This document shows positions 1 through 12,349 of a stretch of 64,000 nt of DNA, in pieces. Every line of letters begins with the position of its first letter. Position 1 is the stretch's first letter. Both the position numbers and the translations under genes were made by a program. The stretch lies in NCBI GenBank assembly GCA_005518205.2, contig RFFC02000001.1, forward strand, positions 175,551 through 239,550, in the 5' to 3' direction. The DNA is from Hormoscilla sp. GUM202 (GTDB taxonomy: Bacteria > Cyanobacteriota > Cyanobacteriia > Cyanobacteriales > Desertifilaceae). The notes under the pieces are model-generated. The model was not told the origin of the DNA and made no database searches. It saw only the letters and a list, made by a program, of their open reading frames with translations.

Positions 1-2
1 AG

Positions 3-1028
3 CTCCTCATCACGGAGAAGCAAGCGACTTATTTTGATGTGAGAGCCTATAGCCAGTGGAGTCCCTATCTGGAAAAATGTTGCTTGTTACTGAGTGCGAA
101 CTCTTCTTATGAGCACGCCTCGGAAGATCTTAAGCAGCTCACGGGGATGAGCGTTTCCCGGGGAACTCAGCAACGACTGGTGCAACGTTATGAGTTTGAA
201 TTACTGACAGTTAAAGAAGCCGTTTCCTCAACGAGCGCTCAAGAACCGAAACTGCCCCTTCAGGAGTTTGAGTTGCCCACAGCTAAAGAAGCCGTTTCCT
301 CAACGGGCCCTCAAGGACCGAAACTGCCCCCTCAGGAGTTTGAGTTGCCGACGGCTAAAAAAGCTGTTTCCGAAATCAGCCCTCAAGAACCGAAAGTGCT
401 CGCCCATGAGTTGAAGTTGCCGACTGTCAAGGAAGTTGTTGAGGAAATGAGCATTGATGGGGGGAAAGTACGCTTACGGACCCCGCAAGGGAGACCCTGT
501 GAGTGGCGCGATTACAAGGGCGTTAATCTACATGACCTCGGGGTAGCGGCCTTCTTTCGGGACAATGCAGGACTGGTCAAATGGGTCAACCAGCAGCCCT
601 TGGCGAATCCACTTGTGAGTATCGGAGACGGTCATGATGGCGTTTGGAATTTGTTTGCCGAGATTGGCCCAACCATCTTCCGTCTGGAAATCCTCGATTG
701 GTATCACTTGATGGAAAACCTCGAGAAAGTCGGTGGGTCCAGCTCTAGACTGGCACGAGTGAAAGCTCTCCTATGGTCAGGCAAGGTAGATGCAGCCCTC
801 AAAGAATTTGACGACTGGGAGCATCCACGGGTTGATAACTTCAGGGCCTATGTTACTAAGCATCGTCACCGCATTGTGAACTATGGCTATTACCAAGCCG
901 AGGGAATTTCAATCGGTTCGGGAGAGGTGGAATCAACGATTAAGCAGGTTGCGGCACGGGTGAAGCTCTCAGGAGCGCAGTGGAAAGCTGCCAATGTTCC
1001 CCAAGTTCTGCGGCATCTCGCAGCGTAG
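3..1028 (+). CDS. ISKra4-type transposase, 5' end outside window
   Basis: The reading frame is open to the window edge, so the GTG at 39 is probably internal and the true start lies upstream. The C-terminal two thirds read like a DDE transposase of the ISKra4/UPF0236 type: SIGDGHDGVWNLF, then EILDWYHLMENLEKV, then a terminal GSGEVESTIKQVAARVK block where the catalytic Glu is expected. Between about 190 and 450 lies an unusual insert of four imperfect 24-residue repeats (FELPTAKEAVSS...PQE), encoded by 72-bp direct repeats and rich in Pro, Glu and Lys. The frame stays open through them. The family assignment rests on motifs recalled, not on a search. The element would have moved by DDE chemistry. 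Whether it is active cannot be judged without the 5' end. Confidence 0.75.
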   Translation, partial: LLITEKQATYFDVRAYSQWSPYLEKCCLLLSANSSYEHASEDLKQLTGMSVSRGTQQRLVQRYEFELLTVKEAVSSTSAQEPKLPLQEFELPTAKEAVSSTGPQGPKLPPQEFELPTAKKAVSEISPQEPKVLAHELKLPTVKEVVEEMSIDGGKVRLRTPQGRPCEWRDYKGVNLHDLGVAAFFRDNAGLVKWVNQQPLANPLVSIGDGHDGVWNLFAEIGPTIFRLEILDWYHLMENLEKVGGSSSRLARVKALLWSGKVDAALKEFDDWEHPRVDNFRAYVTKHRHRIVNYGYYQAEGISIGSGEVESTIKQVAARVKLSGAQWKAANVPQVLRHLAA

Positions 1029-1092
1029 GGGGCCCGGAGCGTGCTTATCTCAATGGAGTATTCTCAAGGTGAGTCAATCTTGACATTCTCAT

Positions 1093-1400
1093 CATCTCGT
1101 GGTCTGTCAAGATAAAATTGACGAATTTTACGGAGATAACCGCTTCCGAGCCTTCCCTTCTCTTATCCGTCATCATTTCCTTGACAGACCAAGGGTCTAT
1201 TAGTGACAGTTTAACAATGAAGTATTTTTGCTCATTGCCAAATTGGGATGCACCCAGTTGCTACCTATAGAACCTCAAAACCCAAATTAGCCAAAATTGG
1301 CCAAAATTGCCTTGTGATTTACCCCAAAATGGCATTTTTGCGGAGAAATTTACCAAAAATGGCTGTCTGGGACGTAAAATTTTTTATAGGTGGCAACTTG
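1093..1400. repeat. Inverted-repeat elements downstream of the transposase
   Basis: Two inverted-repeat pairs fill most of the 508 bases between the transposase and the RTX gene. GGTCTGTCAAG near 1097 pairs with CTTGACAGACC near 1182. AGTTGCTACCTATA at 1256-1269 pairs with TATAGGTGGCAACT at 1385-1398, one mismatch, bracketing an A/T-rich stretch. The second pair looks like MITE or IS termini. No gene is seen here. Confidence 0.5.
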
Positions 1401-1435
1401 AGTTATAGTTAGTTAGTTAGCTAGCTAGTTAATTA

Positions 1436-1478
1436 GGCGCTGGTGCCGCTGAATCAAACACTTAACGGAACCAGCGCC
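1436..1478. promoter_or_regulatory. Stem-loop in the RTX gene leader
   Basis: GGCGCTGGT (1436-1444) is exactly complementary to ACCAGCGCC (1470-1478), with a 25-base loop, about 60 bases before the RTX start codon. A TTAG/CTAG short tandem run lies directly before it. It could be a leader hairpin or the end of the preceding MITE. There is no U-tract, so it is not a typical terminator. Confidence 0.4.
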
Positions 1479-1536
1479 GAGCTGCTAGATATGCGCTATC
1501 ACACCAGCACCTCAAAAATCAATAGGAGTACAAGAC

Positions 1537-2026
1537 ATGACTTTGAATTCTAATAGCCCGGGTAAGCGCCAGCGTTACGGAGATTCGAGTAACAACATCG
1601 TCGGCGGAACTGGACACGACTCCCTCCACAGGTGGACACGACCGCATCGATGGCGGATCTGGAAACGACTCCCTCGACGGTGGATATGGAAAAGACAGAC
1701 TCTGGGGCAGAGATGGGGACGACACTCTCATGGGTGGAGATGGATATGGACACGACTGGCTCTGGGGCGGATCGGGAAGCGACTGGCTCTGGGGCGGATC
1801 TGGACACGACTGGCTCTACGGCGGAGATGGGATAGACGTTCTCTACGGGCAAAATGGAGAAGACGTCCTCTTCGGAGGAAATGATTCCGATCGCATCTAT
1901 GGAGGCGTTAGCGATACCCTCCTCTCCATACTCGCTAAGGCGCTCGTATTTCGGGATCTAGTTCGGCAAAGACTTCTTCGCCATCAAATACTTCTCCTCG
2001 TTCTGAAGCCTCAATGCCAATGGTAA
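1537..2026 (+). pseudogene. RTX (hemolysin-type Ca-binding repeat) protein, frameshifted
   Basis: The ATG at 1537 has AGGAG about ten bases upstream. The first 31 codons end in GGTGHDSLH, an RTX nonapeptide. One extra A at 1630 then shifts the frame. The next frame continues about ten RTX units (GGSGNDSLD, GGSGSDWLW, GGNDSDRIYGG) to about 1906. After that the protein loses the repeat pattern and runs to a stop at 2024-2026, antisense to the ParD-like gene. RTX repeats bind calcium as parallel beta rolls, usually in secreted type I substrates. The gene looks both frameshifted and cut off at its 3' end. A sequencing error at 1630 is possible. Confidence 0.7.
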
Positions 2027-2186
2027 TTTCTTTTTGCAGTTCGGCAAGACGCCCCTGGTAGACGATATAGCGGTCCTGTAGCAGTCTCACGGCCTGACTG
2101 ACTGCATCGCTGGCAGATATGTATTTGCCGCTCTCAACTAATCGATCGATAAATTTCTCCTGTTCCGGTGTGAGAGATATGTTCAT
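1935..2186 (-). CDS. ParD-like type II antitoxin, orphan
   Basis: The 83-residue protein begins MNISLTPEQEKFIDRLVESG and continues with SASDAVSQAVRLLQDR, the ribbon-helix-helix pattern of ParD/CC2985-type antitoxins: a beta strand and two helices for DNA binding, then an acidic tail that would wrap a ParE/RelE toxin. In intact pairs the toxin follows on the same strand. Here the space below 1935 is occupied by the opposite-strand RTX remnant, and no ParE-like frame is visible. It therefore looks like a solitary antitoxin, perhaps left after toxin loss, or an autonomous repressor. Its 3' half overlaps the non-repetitive tail of the RTX frame. Confidence 0.75.
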   Translation of the reverse strand: MNISLTPEQEKFIDRLVESGKYISASDAVSQAVRLLQDRYIVYQGRLAELQKEITIGIEASERGEVFDGEEVFAELDPEIRAP

Positions 2187-2460
2187 GGGCTTGGATCCTT
2201 TTTTGAGGTCTTTTATCTATGATAACCTGATTCCTCGACTTTGTCAAGCTTTTGGCAATATCAGCACGAAACCCAACAATCCAGATCCTGTTGGCGCTGA
2301 AATTATGCCGGTTGCTAGAGGAAAATTGTCATTCGCGCCAAATTACTTGGCATGCTTTTGCAGCTAATATAGACTATAAATAGCACATACGCAAGTGTTA
2401 TGACCGGTCCTAACCCCAGCACTGCGTCTGTTTTGATTCTATTTTCACCCTATCATAAAC

Positions 2461-7593
<5,133 letters not shown>

Positions 7594-7681
7594 CCATCGC
7601 CCCCCCAACCCGCCGCCCCAACCCTAAAGGGTGGGGCTACTTCCCAGCCGGAGTCTGGGAACGAGTTAAAGAAGAGGTAAA
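7594..7681 (+). repeat. Hairpin and REP-like half-site between cmr4 and cmr5
   Basis: This 88-base gap is the only real spacer in an otherwise overlapping operon. It holds CCCCAACCCT-AAA-GGGTGGGG, a short perfect hairpin, and CTGGGAACGAG, the core of the REP-like palindrome scattered elsewhere in the window. It looks like a repeat inserted between genes and could affect mRNA stability between cmr4 and cmr5. Confidence 0.5.
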
Positions 7682-8179
7682 ATGATGAGTAATAAATTAC
7701 AGGAAGAGTCGGCGATCGATGCCTTCGATCCGCGCAGTATTAACAAGCGAGTTTATGAGGCTTTGCGTGCCCTACGCAAAGGTTACGATATAGCTAAAGA
7801 ATGTGGAAGAGTGAAAGAGGAGGAATATAATAAACGCTTGCGAGAACAAAAAATTCAAGCCCAAGAACTTTATACCTATTTGGCAATTTGGGGGTTGATG
7901 CGCTTGCGGGCCGAGGAAATGTCTCGCAATAAGGAGAAGAAGTCTTCTTCTGAGATTACTCAGGATGGAAAACAGGAAATGTTAGACTGCTTCTTTAAGT
8001 GTTTGGAACGGGTGGCGACAAAGCAAAATTTGGCTAGCATTAATGGGATCGATACCCTGAATGGCCTGAAAATGGATGATTATTTGGGTCTGACTGGTAT
8101 CGCTTTGGCCGTGGCCCGGGAATTTAGCTTTTGGGCGGATGCTATTTATCCGGATATTAAGGGAGGTGAAAAAGAATGA
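7682..8179 (+). CDS. cmr5: Cmr5-like small subunit (Cas11)
   Basis: A 165-residue, mostly helical protein in the usual Cmr5 position. A central segment (about residues 55-65, QAQELYTYLAIWGLMRLRAE) and a C-terminal helix with MDDYLGLTGIALAVAREFSFW match the general pattern of Cmr5, where helical subunits line the complex opposite the Cmr4 backbone and contact the crRNA-target duplex. It is longer than the roughly 120-130 residues usual for Cmr5, with extra charged sequence in the middle. The assignment rests on position, size and helical pattern more than on a strict motif. Its TGA overlaps the next ATG (ATGA at 8176). Confidence 0.8.
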   Translation: MMSNKLQEESAIDAFDPRSINKRVYEALRALRKGYDIAKECGRVKEEEYNKRLREQKIQAQELYTYLAIWGLMRLRAEEMSRNKEKKSSSEITQDGKQEMLDCFFKCLERVATKQNLASINGIDTLNGLKMDDYLGLTGIALAVAREFSFWADAIYPDIKGGEKE

Positions 8180-9909
8180 ATAATGTGTTTCTGCGGGAGA
8201 AAAAATCACTGGAACTCGATAATCATGCGAGTTTTGTGGAGTATCTCCGCTGGATGCGATCGCCCTCGCCCACATTAGAGGATAATCATGATAATGATAC
8301 GAAGGCGATCCTGTTGCAAGAGGCGGTGGGTAAGTCCCGGAATTATCAGCAATATTTTCAGGCGCGAAATGACGCTACTGAGTTAATTGCGGATAATACT
8401 TTTGATGTAAAATGCACTTGGCGGGTGCGCGTGGGGGGAATGCGAGGTCCCGAAGATATGCTGCTGCCTGCTTTTGATGCGGCGGGAATGCCTTATATTC
8501 CTGCTAGCAGTTTGCGGGGAGTGGCCCGCGCTTGGGGTCTGCGAGAAACATCGGAGGCCGAGGTAGAAAGTTGCTTGGGTTCCCTGGAGGCCCCGAAGAA
8601 AGACCGGGCGGGTAAGGTGATTTTTCTGGATGCTTATCCTTTGGCGAAAACTTGGGGACAGCAGGAAGGCGGGTTGGCGATCGATATTGCTAATAGTATC
8701 TGGAAGTGGGAACAGTCTGAACTGACCTATAAACCTAACCCGAATTTGTTTTTGTCTCTGAAAAAAACGACTTTTTTGGTGGGTTTGCGGCGTACCAGGC
8801 GCTGTGACGATCGGACATTCGATCTGGTTAAAAGCTGGTTAATACAAGGTTTGCAGGTGGGTATCGGAGCTCAGGTGAACTCCGGTTATGGGGAAATGCA
8901 AATAAAGGGTTATACACCGCCAAAACCTTTCTTGCAAGTTAGTTTTACCTTGACGGGACAGTTGATTCACAGCTATCAACATCTTACATGGGACCGTCAG
9001 CGACAACGCTATAATCGGGAGACGGAAGCAGAAGTCCGTTCCCCAGCCCTGAAGTCCATGCTGCACTATTGGTTTCGGGCTTTGGCCTTGGGGGTTCTCG
9101 ACTGTGAAGAAGTGCGCGTTCGCCTGGAACCGGAGTTATTTGGGGCCATTGAACCCCAGACCCGAGGTGCGATAAAATGTCGGGTGGAGGAAGTCAAAAG
9201 TCCGAAACCCCGCCGTCAAGAACAGAACGATCGCCAATGTTTATCTCAGCAGGGAAGATTGCAGTTGAGTTTCTCCGAGGGAATAGCTACAGAAAAGGAA
9301 GATGCGGTTCGTGAGTTGTTCTGTAACTTGACTTGGTTGGCCTTTCACCTGGGCGGCGTGGGACAAGGGGCCCGCCGACCTAAGCATAAGCGCAATAGTA
9401 AACCTTACTATCGCGGTTGTCAGTTGCGGGCGACATTAGTAAGATCCCAGGAATGGGATTGGCCGGATTTGCCAGATGAACTTCCTCAGTTTAAGGTATT
9501 GTTTCAGGAGAAATTACAGAATTTCTATGACGCCCTGGCACGATTTTTAGGGCGATCGCTTTCTCCTCACAACCCACGTTCTCCTGCTGGTAAGTTCCGC
9601 GAGTTCGTCGGGAATGATTGTAAGATTGTTGTTTGTCGGGACGATGGCGATTTCGATACTAGTGATGAGAATAAACCTTTGGCCTTAAGGATATTGCACC
9701 GACTCGCACATCGAGGTAATCATAAGTACGATCGGGAATTATGTGGCGATGCCAAGAGTAATCCTTCTCCCGTTTTGATTGCGGATTTAGGTTTATATCA
9801 GGTAGTGACCGTATTTGGGGCAGGTGCAAATCGGCGTCGGGAGTATCTCAGGGAGTTGAAGGATAATGTTGACCATTACCTGCAATTATGGCCTTTTAAT
9901 GGCCCTTGA
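8176..9909 (+). CDS. Cmr6-Cmr1 fusion protein
   Basis: The 577-residue protein joins two RAMP modules. Residues about 70-250 resemble Cmr6: MPYIPASSLRGVARAWGLRE and, later, GLQVGIGAQVNSGYGEM, the Gly-rich loop of the fold. Residues about 255-577 resemble Cmr1: RSPALKSMLHYWFRALALG then LEPELFGAI, the conserved Cmr1 N-terminal region. In most III-B operons these are separate genes. Cmr6 and Cmr1 cap the head of the complex, Cmr1 near the 3' end of the crRNA, so a covalent link would fix their 1:1 ratio. It is the last gene of the operon and is translationally coupled to cmr5. A hairpin-bearing dispersed repeat follows at once. Confidence 0.85.
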   Translation: MNNVFLREKKSLELDNHASFVEYLRWMRSPSPTLEDNHDNDTKAILLQEAVGKSRNYQQYFQARNDATELIADNTFDVKCTWRVRVGGMRGPEDMLLPAFDAAGMPYIPASSLRGVARAWGLRETSEAEVESCLGSLEAPKKDRAGKVIFLDAYPLAKTWGQQEGGLAIDIANSIWKWEQSELTYKPNPNLFLSLKKTTFLVGLRRTRRCDDRTFDLVKSWLIQGLQVGIGAQVNSGYGEMQIKGYTPPKPFLQVSFTLTGQLIHSYQHLTWDRQRQRYNRETEAEVRSPALKSMLHYWFRALALGVLDCEEVRVRLEPELFGAIEPQTRGAIKCRVEEVKSPKPRRQEQNDRQCLSQQGRLQLSFSEGIATEKEDAVRELFCNLTWLAFHLGGVGQGARRPKHKRNSKPYYRGCQLRATLVRSQEWDWPDLPDELPQFKVLFQEKLQNFYDALARFLGRSLSPHNPRSPAGKFREFVGNDCKIVVCRDDGDFDTSDENKPLALRILHRLAHRGNHKYDRELCGDAKSNPSPVLIADLGLYQVVTVFGAGANRRREYLRELKDNVDHYLQLWPFNGP

Positions 9910-9910
9910 G

Positions 9911-9958
9911 ATGCAAGAATTAAGAAACCCGGTTTCTTCGAGAAACCGGGTTTCTGGG
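9911..9958 (+). repeat. Dispersed hairpin repeat after the cmr operon (copy 1)
   Basis: AGAAACCCGGTTTCT is followed by AGAAACCGGGTTTCT, forming a strong stem just after the last cmr stop. Related copies lie at about 10774-10812 and 10888-10940. Each is followed by a block containing GGAAATGCTTGACATG. It may double as the operon terminator, but it is clearly a repeat family. Confidence 0.65.
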
Positions 9959-10029
9959 TACTACTAGTGCGCCGGAAATGCTTGACATGAGAGCGATCGC
10001 GCGAGCAGTACGCGGTTACTCACGTACAG

Positions 10030-10260
10030 TCGATCGCACTATGCCAACAATCAATTATGCTAAAATAGTCAGATAGGGTCGTCCGGAGTTAATTGCCCCA
10101 TAGTTGAGACAGTTCGATGGGATATACCTCGACCCCACCGGACTAGAGGGACCACAATACACCTGGTGGCGGGTGAAGTACTCTCCATGCAGAGGTTGAA
10201 AGCCGCCACAGTTCCGGTATAGCCTGCCGACACGAAAGCCGACTTGGTCATAAGCGTAAG
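10030..10260 (+). other. Unassigned intergenic stretch with possible promoter
   Basis: No convincing gene. TATGCTAAAAT near 10057-10067 resembles an extended -10 element. The following 190 bases are G/C-balanced, with several short complementary segments. They could be transcribed into a leader or small RNA ahead of the 21-bp repeat array, but nothing in the sequence proves this. Confidence 0.25.
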
Positions 10261-10263
10261 CGT

Positions 10264-10525
10264 GACATGCTACAAGTAAAGGTGACATGTCCCAGAGTAA
10301 GCATGACATGTCCCAGAGTAAGCATGACATGTCCCAGAGTAAGCATGACATGTCCCAGAGTAAGCGTGACATGTCCCAGAGTAAGCATGACATGTCCCAG
10401 AGTAAGCATGACATGTCCTAGAGTAAGCATGACATGTCCTAGAGTAAGCGTGATATTCCAGAGTAAGCGTGATATGTCCCAGAGTAAGCATGACATGTCC
10501 CAGAGTAAGCATGACATGTCCCAGA
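10264..10525. repeat. 13-unit, 21-bp tandem array with GACATGTC palindrome
   Basis: Thirteen units of consensus GCATGACATGTCCCAGAGTAA repeat head to tail. Twelve starts fall 20-21 bases apart and one unit is two bases short. Ten units carry the perfect 8-bp palindrome GACATGTC, at 10284, 10305, 10326, 10347, 10368, 10389, 10410, 10431, 10492 and 10513. Variation is mostly A/G at one position and C/T at another. There are no spacers, so it is not a CRISPR. Because 21 is divisible by three, all frames give heptapeptide repeats, which I regard as incidental. The array ends about 45 bases before a small ORF with a strong ribosome site, so a multi-site operator is conceivable. Confidence 0.9.
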
Positions 10526-10569
10526 GAGTAGGAGTCTTGCGTGATAGAACTATAAGGAGGGATTTAATA

Positions 10570-10767
10570 ATGCTAGACGCCCAAAAATGTGCTGAGCTAA
10601 TTGGCCAGCATTTCGCAGAGATTACTACCGAGCAGTTTCTGGAAAATCTGAAAAATTCCAGCCCAGAACTGTTCGAGGATGATGCTTTGCCCTCATCCGC
10701 AGAATCACTTCTGTCTGAGTCAACAGCATTAAAAGATACTTTGTTAGAACAAGTAGCAAGGACATAG
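10570..10767 (+). CDS. Small acidic protein of unknown function
   Basis: A 65-residue ORF starting at ATG 10570, directly after TAAGGAGGGATTTAATA, one of the clearest Shine-Dalgarno sites in the window. The protein is MLDAQKCAELIGQHF followed by TTEQFLENLKNSSPELF and a Ser/Glu/Asp-rich tail. It is acidic and helical, with a single Cys and no membrane segment. The frame is open upstream through the tandem array, but the ribosome site decides this start. The array of palindromes upstream suggests regulated expression. I do not recognise a family. A leader-peptide-like precursor or small regulator is possible. Confidence 0.55.
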   Translation: MLDAQKCAELIGQHFAEITTEQFLENLKNSSPELFEDDALPSSAESLLSESTALKDTLLEQVART

Positions 10768-10773
10768 AACTTA

Positions 10774-10945
10774 AATTAAGAAGCCTGGTTTTTTAACCTG
10801 GTTTCTGGGTACTAGCGCGGGAAATGTTTGACATGAGGCCAGATATCCCTGTAATCTAAATAGCATTGACGCCCAATTGTCATTGCAAGGATGCAAGAAT
10901 TAAGAAACCCGGTAACTCCTGCGAAACCGGGTTTCTGGGTACTCC
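10774..10945 (+). repeat. Dispersed hairpin repeat, copies 2 and 3
   Basis: Copy 2 (about 10774-10812) is a decayed AAGCCTGG...AACCTGGTTTCTGGGTACT. Copy 3 (about 10888-10940) reads GATGCAAGAATTAAGAAACC then GAAACCGGGTTTCTGGGTACT, nearly matching the repeat at 9911. Both are followed by GCGCGRGAAATGYTTGACATG. From here to 11895 I see no gene, only repeats, one consensus promoter and two CRISPR-repeat-like sites. Confidence 0.6.
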
Positions 10946-11251
10946 TCGTGCGCGAGAAATGCTTGACATGAGAGCGATCGCCCAGTAACTGCGATCGAAC
11001 TATACTGACATCGAATTCGTCGTGCGCGGGAAATGCTTGACATGGGAGACCGATCGGGGATAGGATAAAGAAAGATTGCAGGCGAAGTAGCGCTGGATAA
11101 CTGCCAGTGGTGGGTGAAGCCCCGATCGCCCGTCTAACTGCCGGTGATTACCAGGCAGATCGCCCCTTCCCAGGGTCTGCAAGAAACAGCGCTGGAACCG
11201 GAGGAAATCTGGGAACCTACCGGTGCCAGATCGTAAATAGTTGCCAAATAT

Positions 11252-11290
11252 GTCTTTTCCGTTCGCCGGCGAAGTAGAATTAATGGAAAC
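11252..11290 (+). repeat. CRISPR-repeat-like relic 1
   Basis: A segment with an internal palindrome TTCGCCGGCGAA and ending GAATTAATGGAAAC. The terminal GGAAAC and internal hairpin resemble a type III CRISPR repeat in general form. The related relic at 11416-11450 shares the last 14 bases exactly and the central region partly. No regular spacing is present. Confidence 0.35.
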
Positions 11291-11359
11291 GCTAAGGCCA
11301 AATTAGTTAGTAGAAGTGTTCTATTAATATGGCAGTTGCAGGAAAAATTTGCATAGAGC

Positions 11360-11388
11360 TTGACAAAAGATGAGATTTTTCCTATACT
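11360..11388 (+). promoter_or_regulatory. Near-consensus sigma-70 promoter
   Basis: TTGACA at 11360-11365 and TATACT at 11383-11388 are separated by exactly 17 bases, a nearly ideal housekeeping promoter. No convincing ORF follows. The next element is a CRISPR-repeat-like relic. It may drive a non-coding transcript or be the remains of an array leader. Confidence 0.6.
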
Positions 11389-11415
11389 GATATTGGTCTA
11401 CAATCTCGACCATCG

Positions 11416-11450
11416 TCGCCACTCGCTGGGGACGGGAATTAATGGAAACC
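11416..11450 (+). repeat. CRISPR-repeat-like relic 2
   Basis: Thirty-five bases from GTCGCCACTCGCTGGGGACG to GGAATTAATGGAAAC. The GTC start, central G-rich segment and GGAAAC end are like cyanobacterial type III repeats in style. It is only 28 bases after the consensus promoter. No third copy follows at repeat-plus-spacer distance, so this is at best a decayed array. Confidence 0.35.
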
Positions 11451-11598
11451 GAAGACAGTGTTGCGATCGCACGTGGCCAGTGTACGGCGGTCATCACATT
11501 GTCATCTTTACCGATAATCTATGGATGCCGTACCGCTACTTGGCCGTCGCCAATGTCATGCGATCGCCCAAATTGTAAATTTGTAAATTCATGTATAG

Positions 11599-11800
11599 AT
11601 GTAGGGGCACGACATCAATTAATTATCGGGTAATTGCATCAATCAACAAAGGTCAAAACCCGTCGATCGTTTATAGCACCCTGCGAGGATATCCCCGTAC
11701 CAACTGTTTTTGACCACACCCATCAACAAACGCCGTGCCCCGGGACAGCATCAATTAATTATCGGGTAATTGCATCAATCAATATCCGCCGTGGGGACAA
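11599..11800. repeat. MITE-like elements with GGGGCACG ends
   Basis: GTAGGGGCACG at 11599 faces GCCGTGCCCCGGG near 11731-11743. Inside is CATCAATTAATTATCGGGTA, repeated exactly again at about 11750-11770 with a second partial unit ending CCGCCGTGGGGAC. A related single element lies at 15301-15355. Such short inverted-repeat elements are common in cyanobacteria and carry no gene. Confidence 0.65.
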
Positions 11801-11895
11801 CATCAAAATATCGCATGTCTGGTAGCGTACAGTAAATTGGGCGATCGCCAAGATCGATCGGGCGATCGCCCAGGGAAAAACGGTCCCGAAGTTAA

Positions 11896-12327
11896 CTAAT
11901 CAGAAAGTGAATCAAAACGGGACACCAGGTCCGATCGGGACAACTGAGGCAATTCCATAATCAAGCGAGCAAAATCTTCTGAAGACAAAGCCAACATTTG
12001 TTCGACCACAGCTACCAGGGAAGCATCTATGTCACCAAACCGAAATTTCAACAAATTCTCGATCGTCTGACGACGTTCTTGCTGGGCACCTTGCTGAATG
12101 CTTTGCTGAATGCCTTGCTGAATGCCTTGCTGGATGCCTTGCTGAATGCCTTCGCGCAATTTTTCTTCTAATTGAATATCCAACATGGGTGCTAATTGCA
12201 TAACCAATTTCCTCCCTACTAAATCCAAATCTTGACGTGCGGAAAAATACGAAATCTGAATTTTTAGCAGATTTTGTGCGGAATATTTCATTAGGAGATC
12301 GCCAATATAAATCAGGCGATCTCCCAT
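11896..12327 (-). pseudogene. Partial duplicate of the DUF4351/Rpn-type gene 3' end
   Basis: From about residue 30 this 143-residue frame closely parallels the C-terminal half of the neighbouring gene at 12350: SARQDLDLVGRKLVMQLAP, then a Gln-rich run of GIQQ units, then IENLLKFRFGDIDASL and SRSDLVSRF. Its first 25 residues are unrelated. It has one more set of GIQQ repeats than its neighbour. This looks like a tandem partial duplication that lost the nuclease-like N-terminal domain. It may still be translated, since a DUF4351-like tail with coiled Gln-rich linker is intact. No start signal is convincing. Confidence 0.65.
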
Positions 12328-12349
12328 GCAAAAACTGCCCCAAAGTTAA

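Noticed and set aside
10264-10525. The tandem array as a CRISPR array for the cmr operon.
   Set aside because: Units abut directly with no spacers, and 21 bp is too short for a repeat-spacer unit.
10055-10767. Long open frames across the 21-bp array on both strands (heptapeptides MTCPRVS and MSCLLWD).
   Set aside because: A stop-free 21-bp unit opens every frame it does not interrupt. There is no ribosome site for these frames; only the ORF from 10570 has one.
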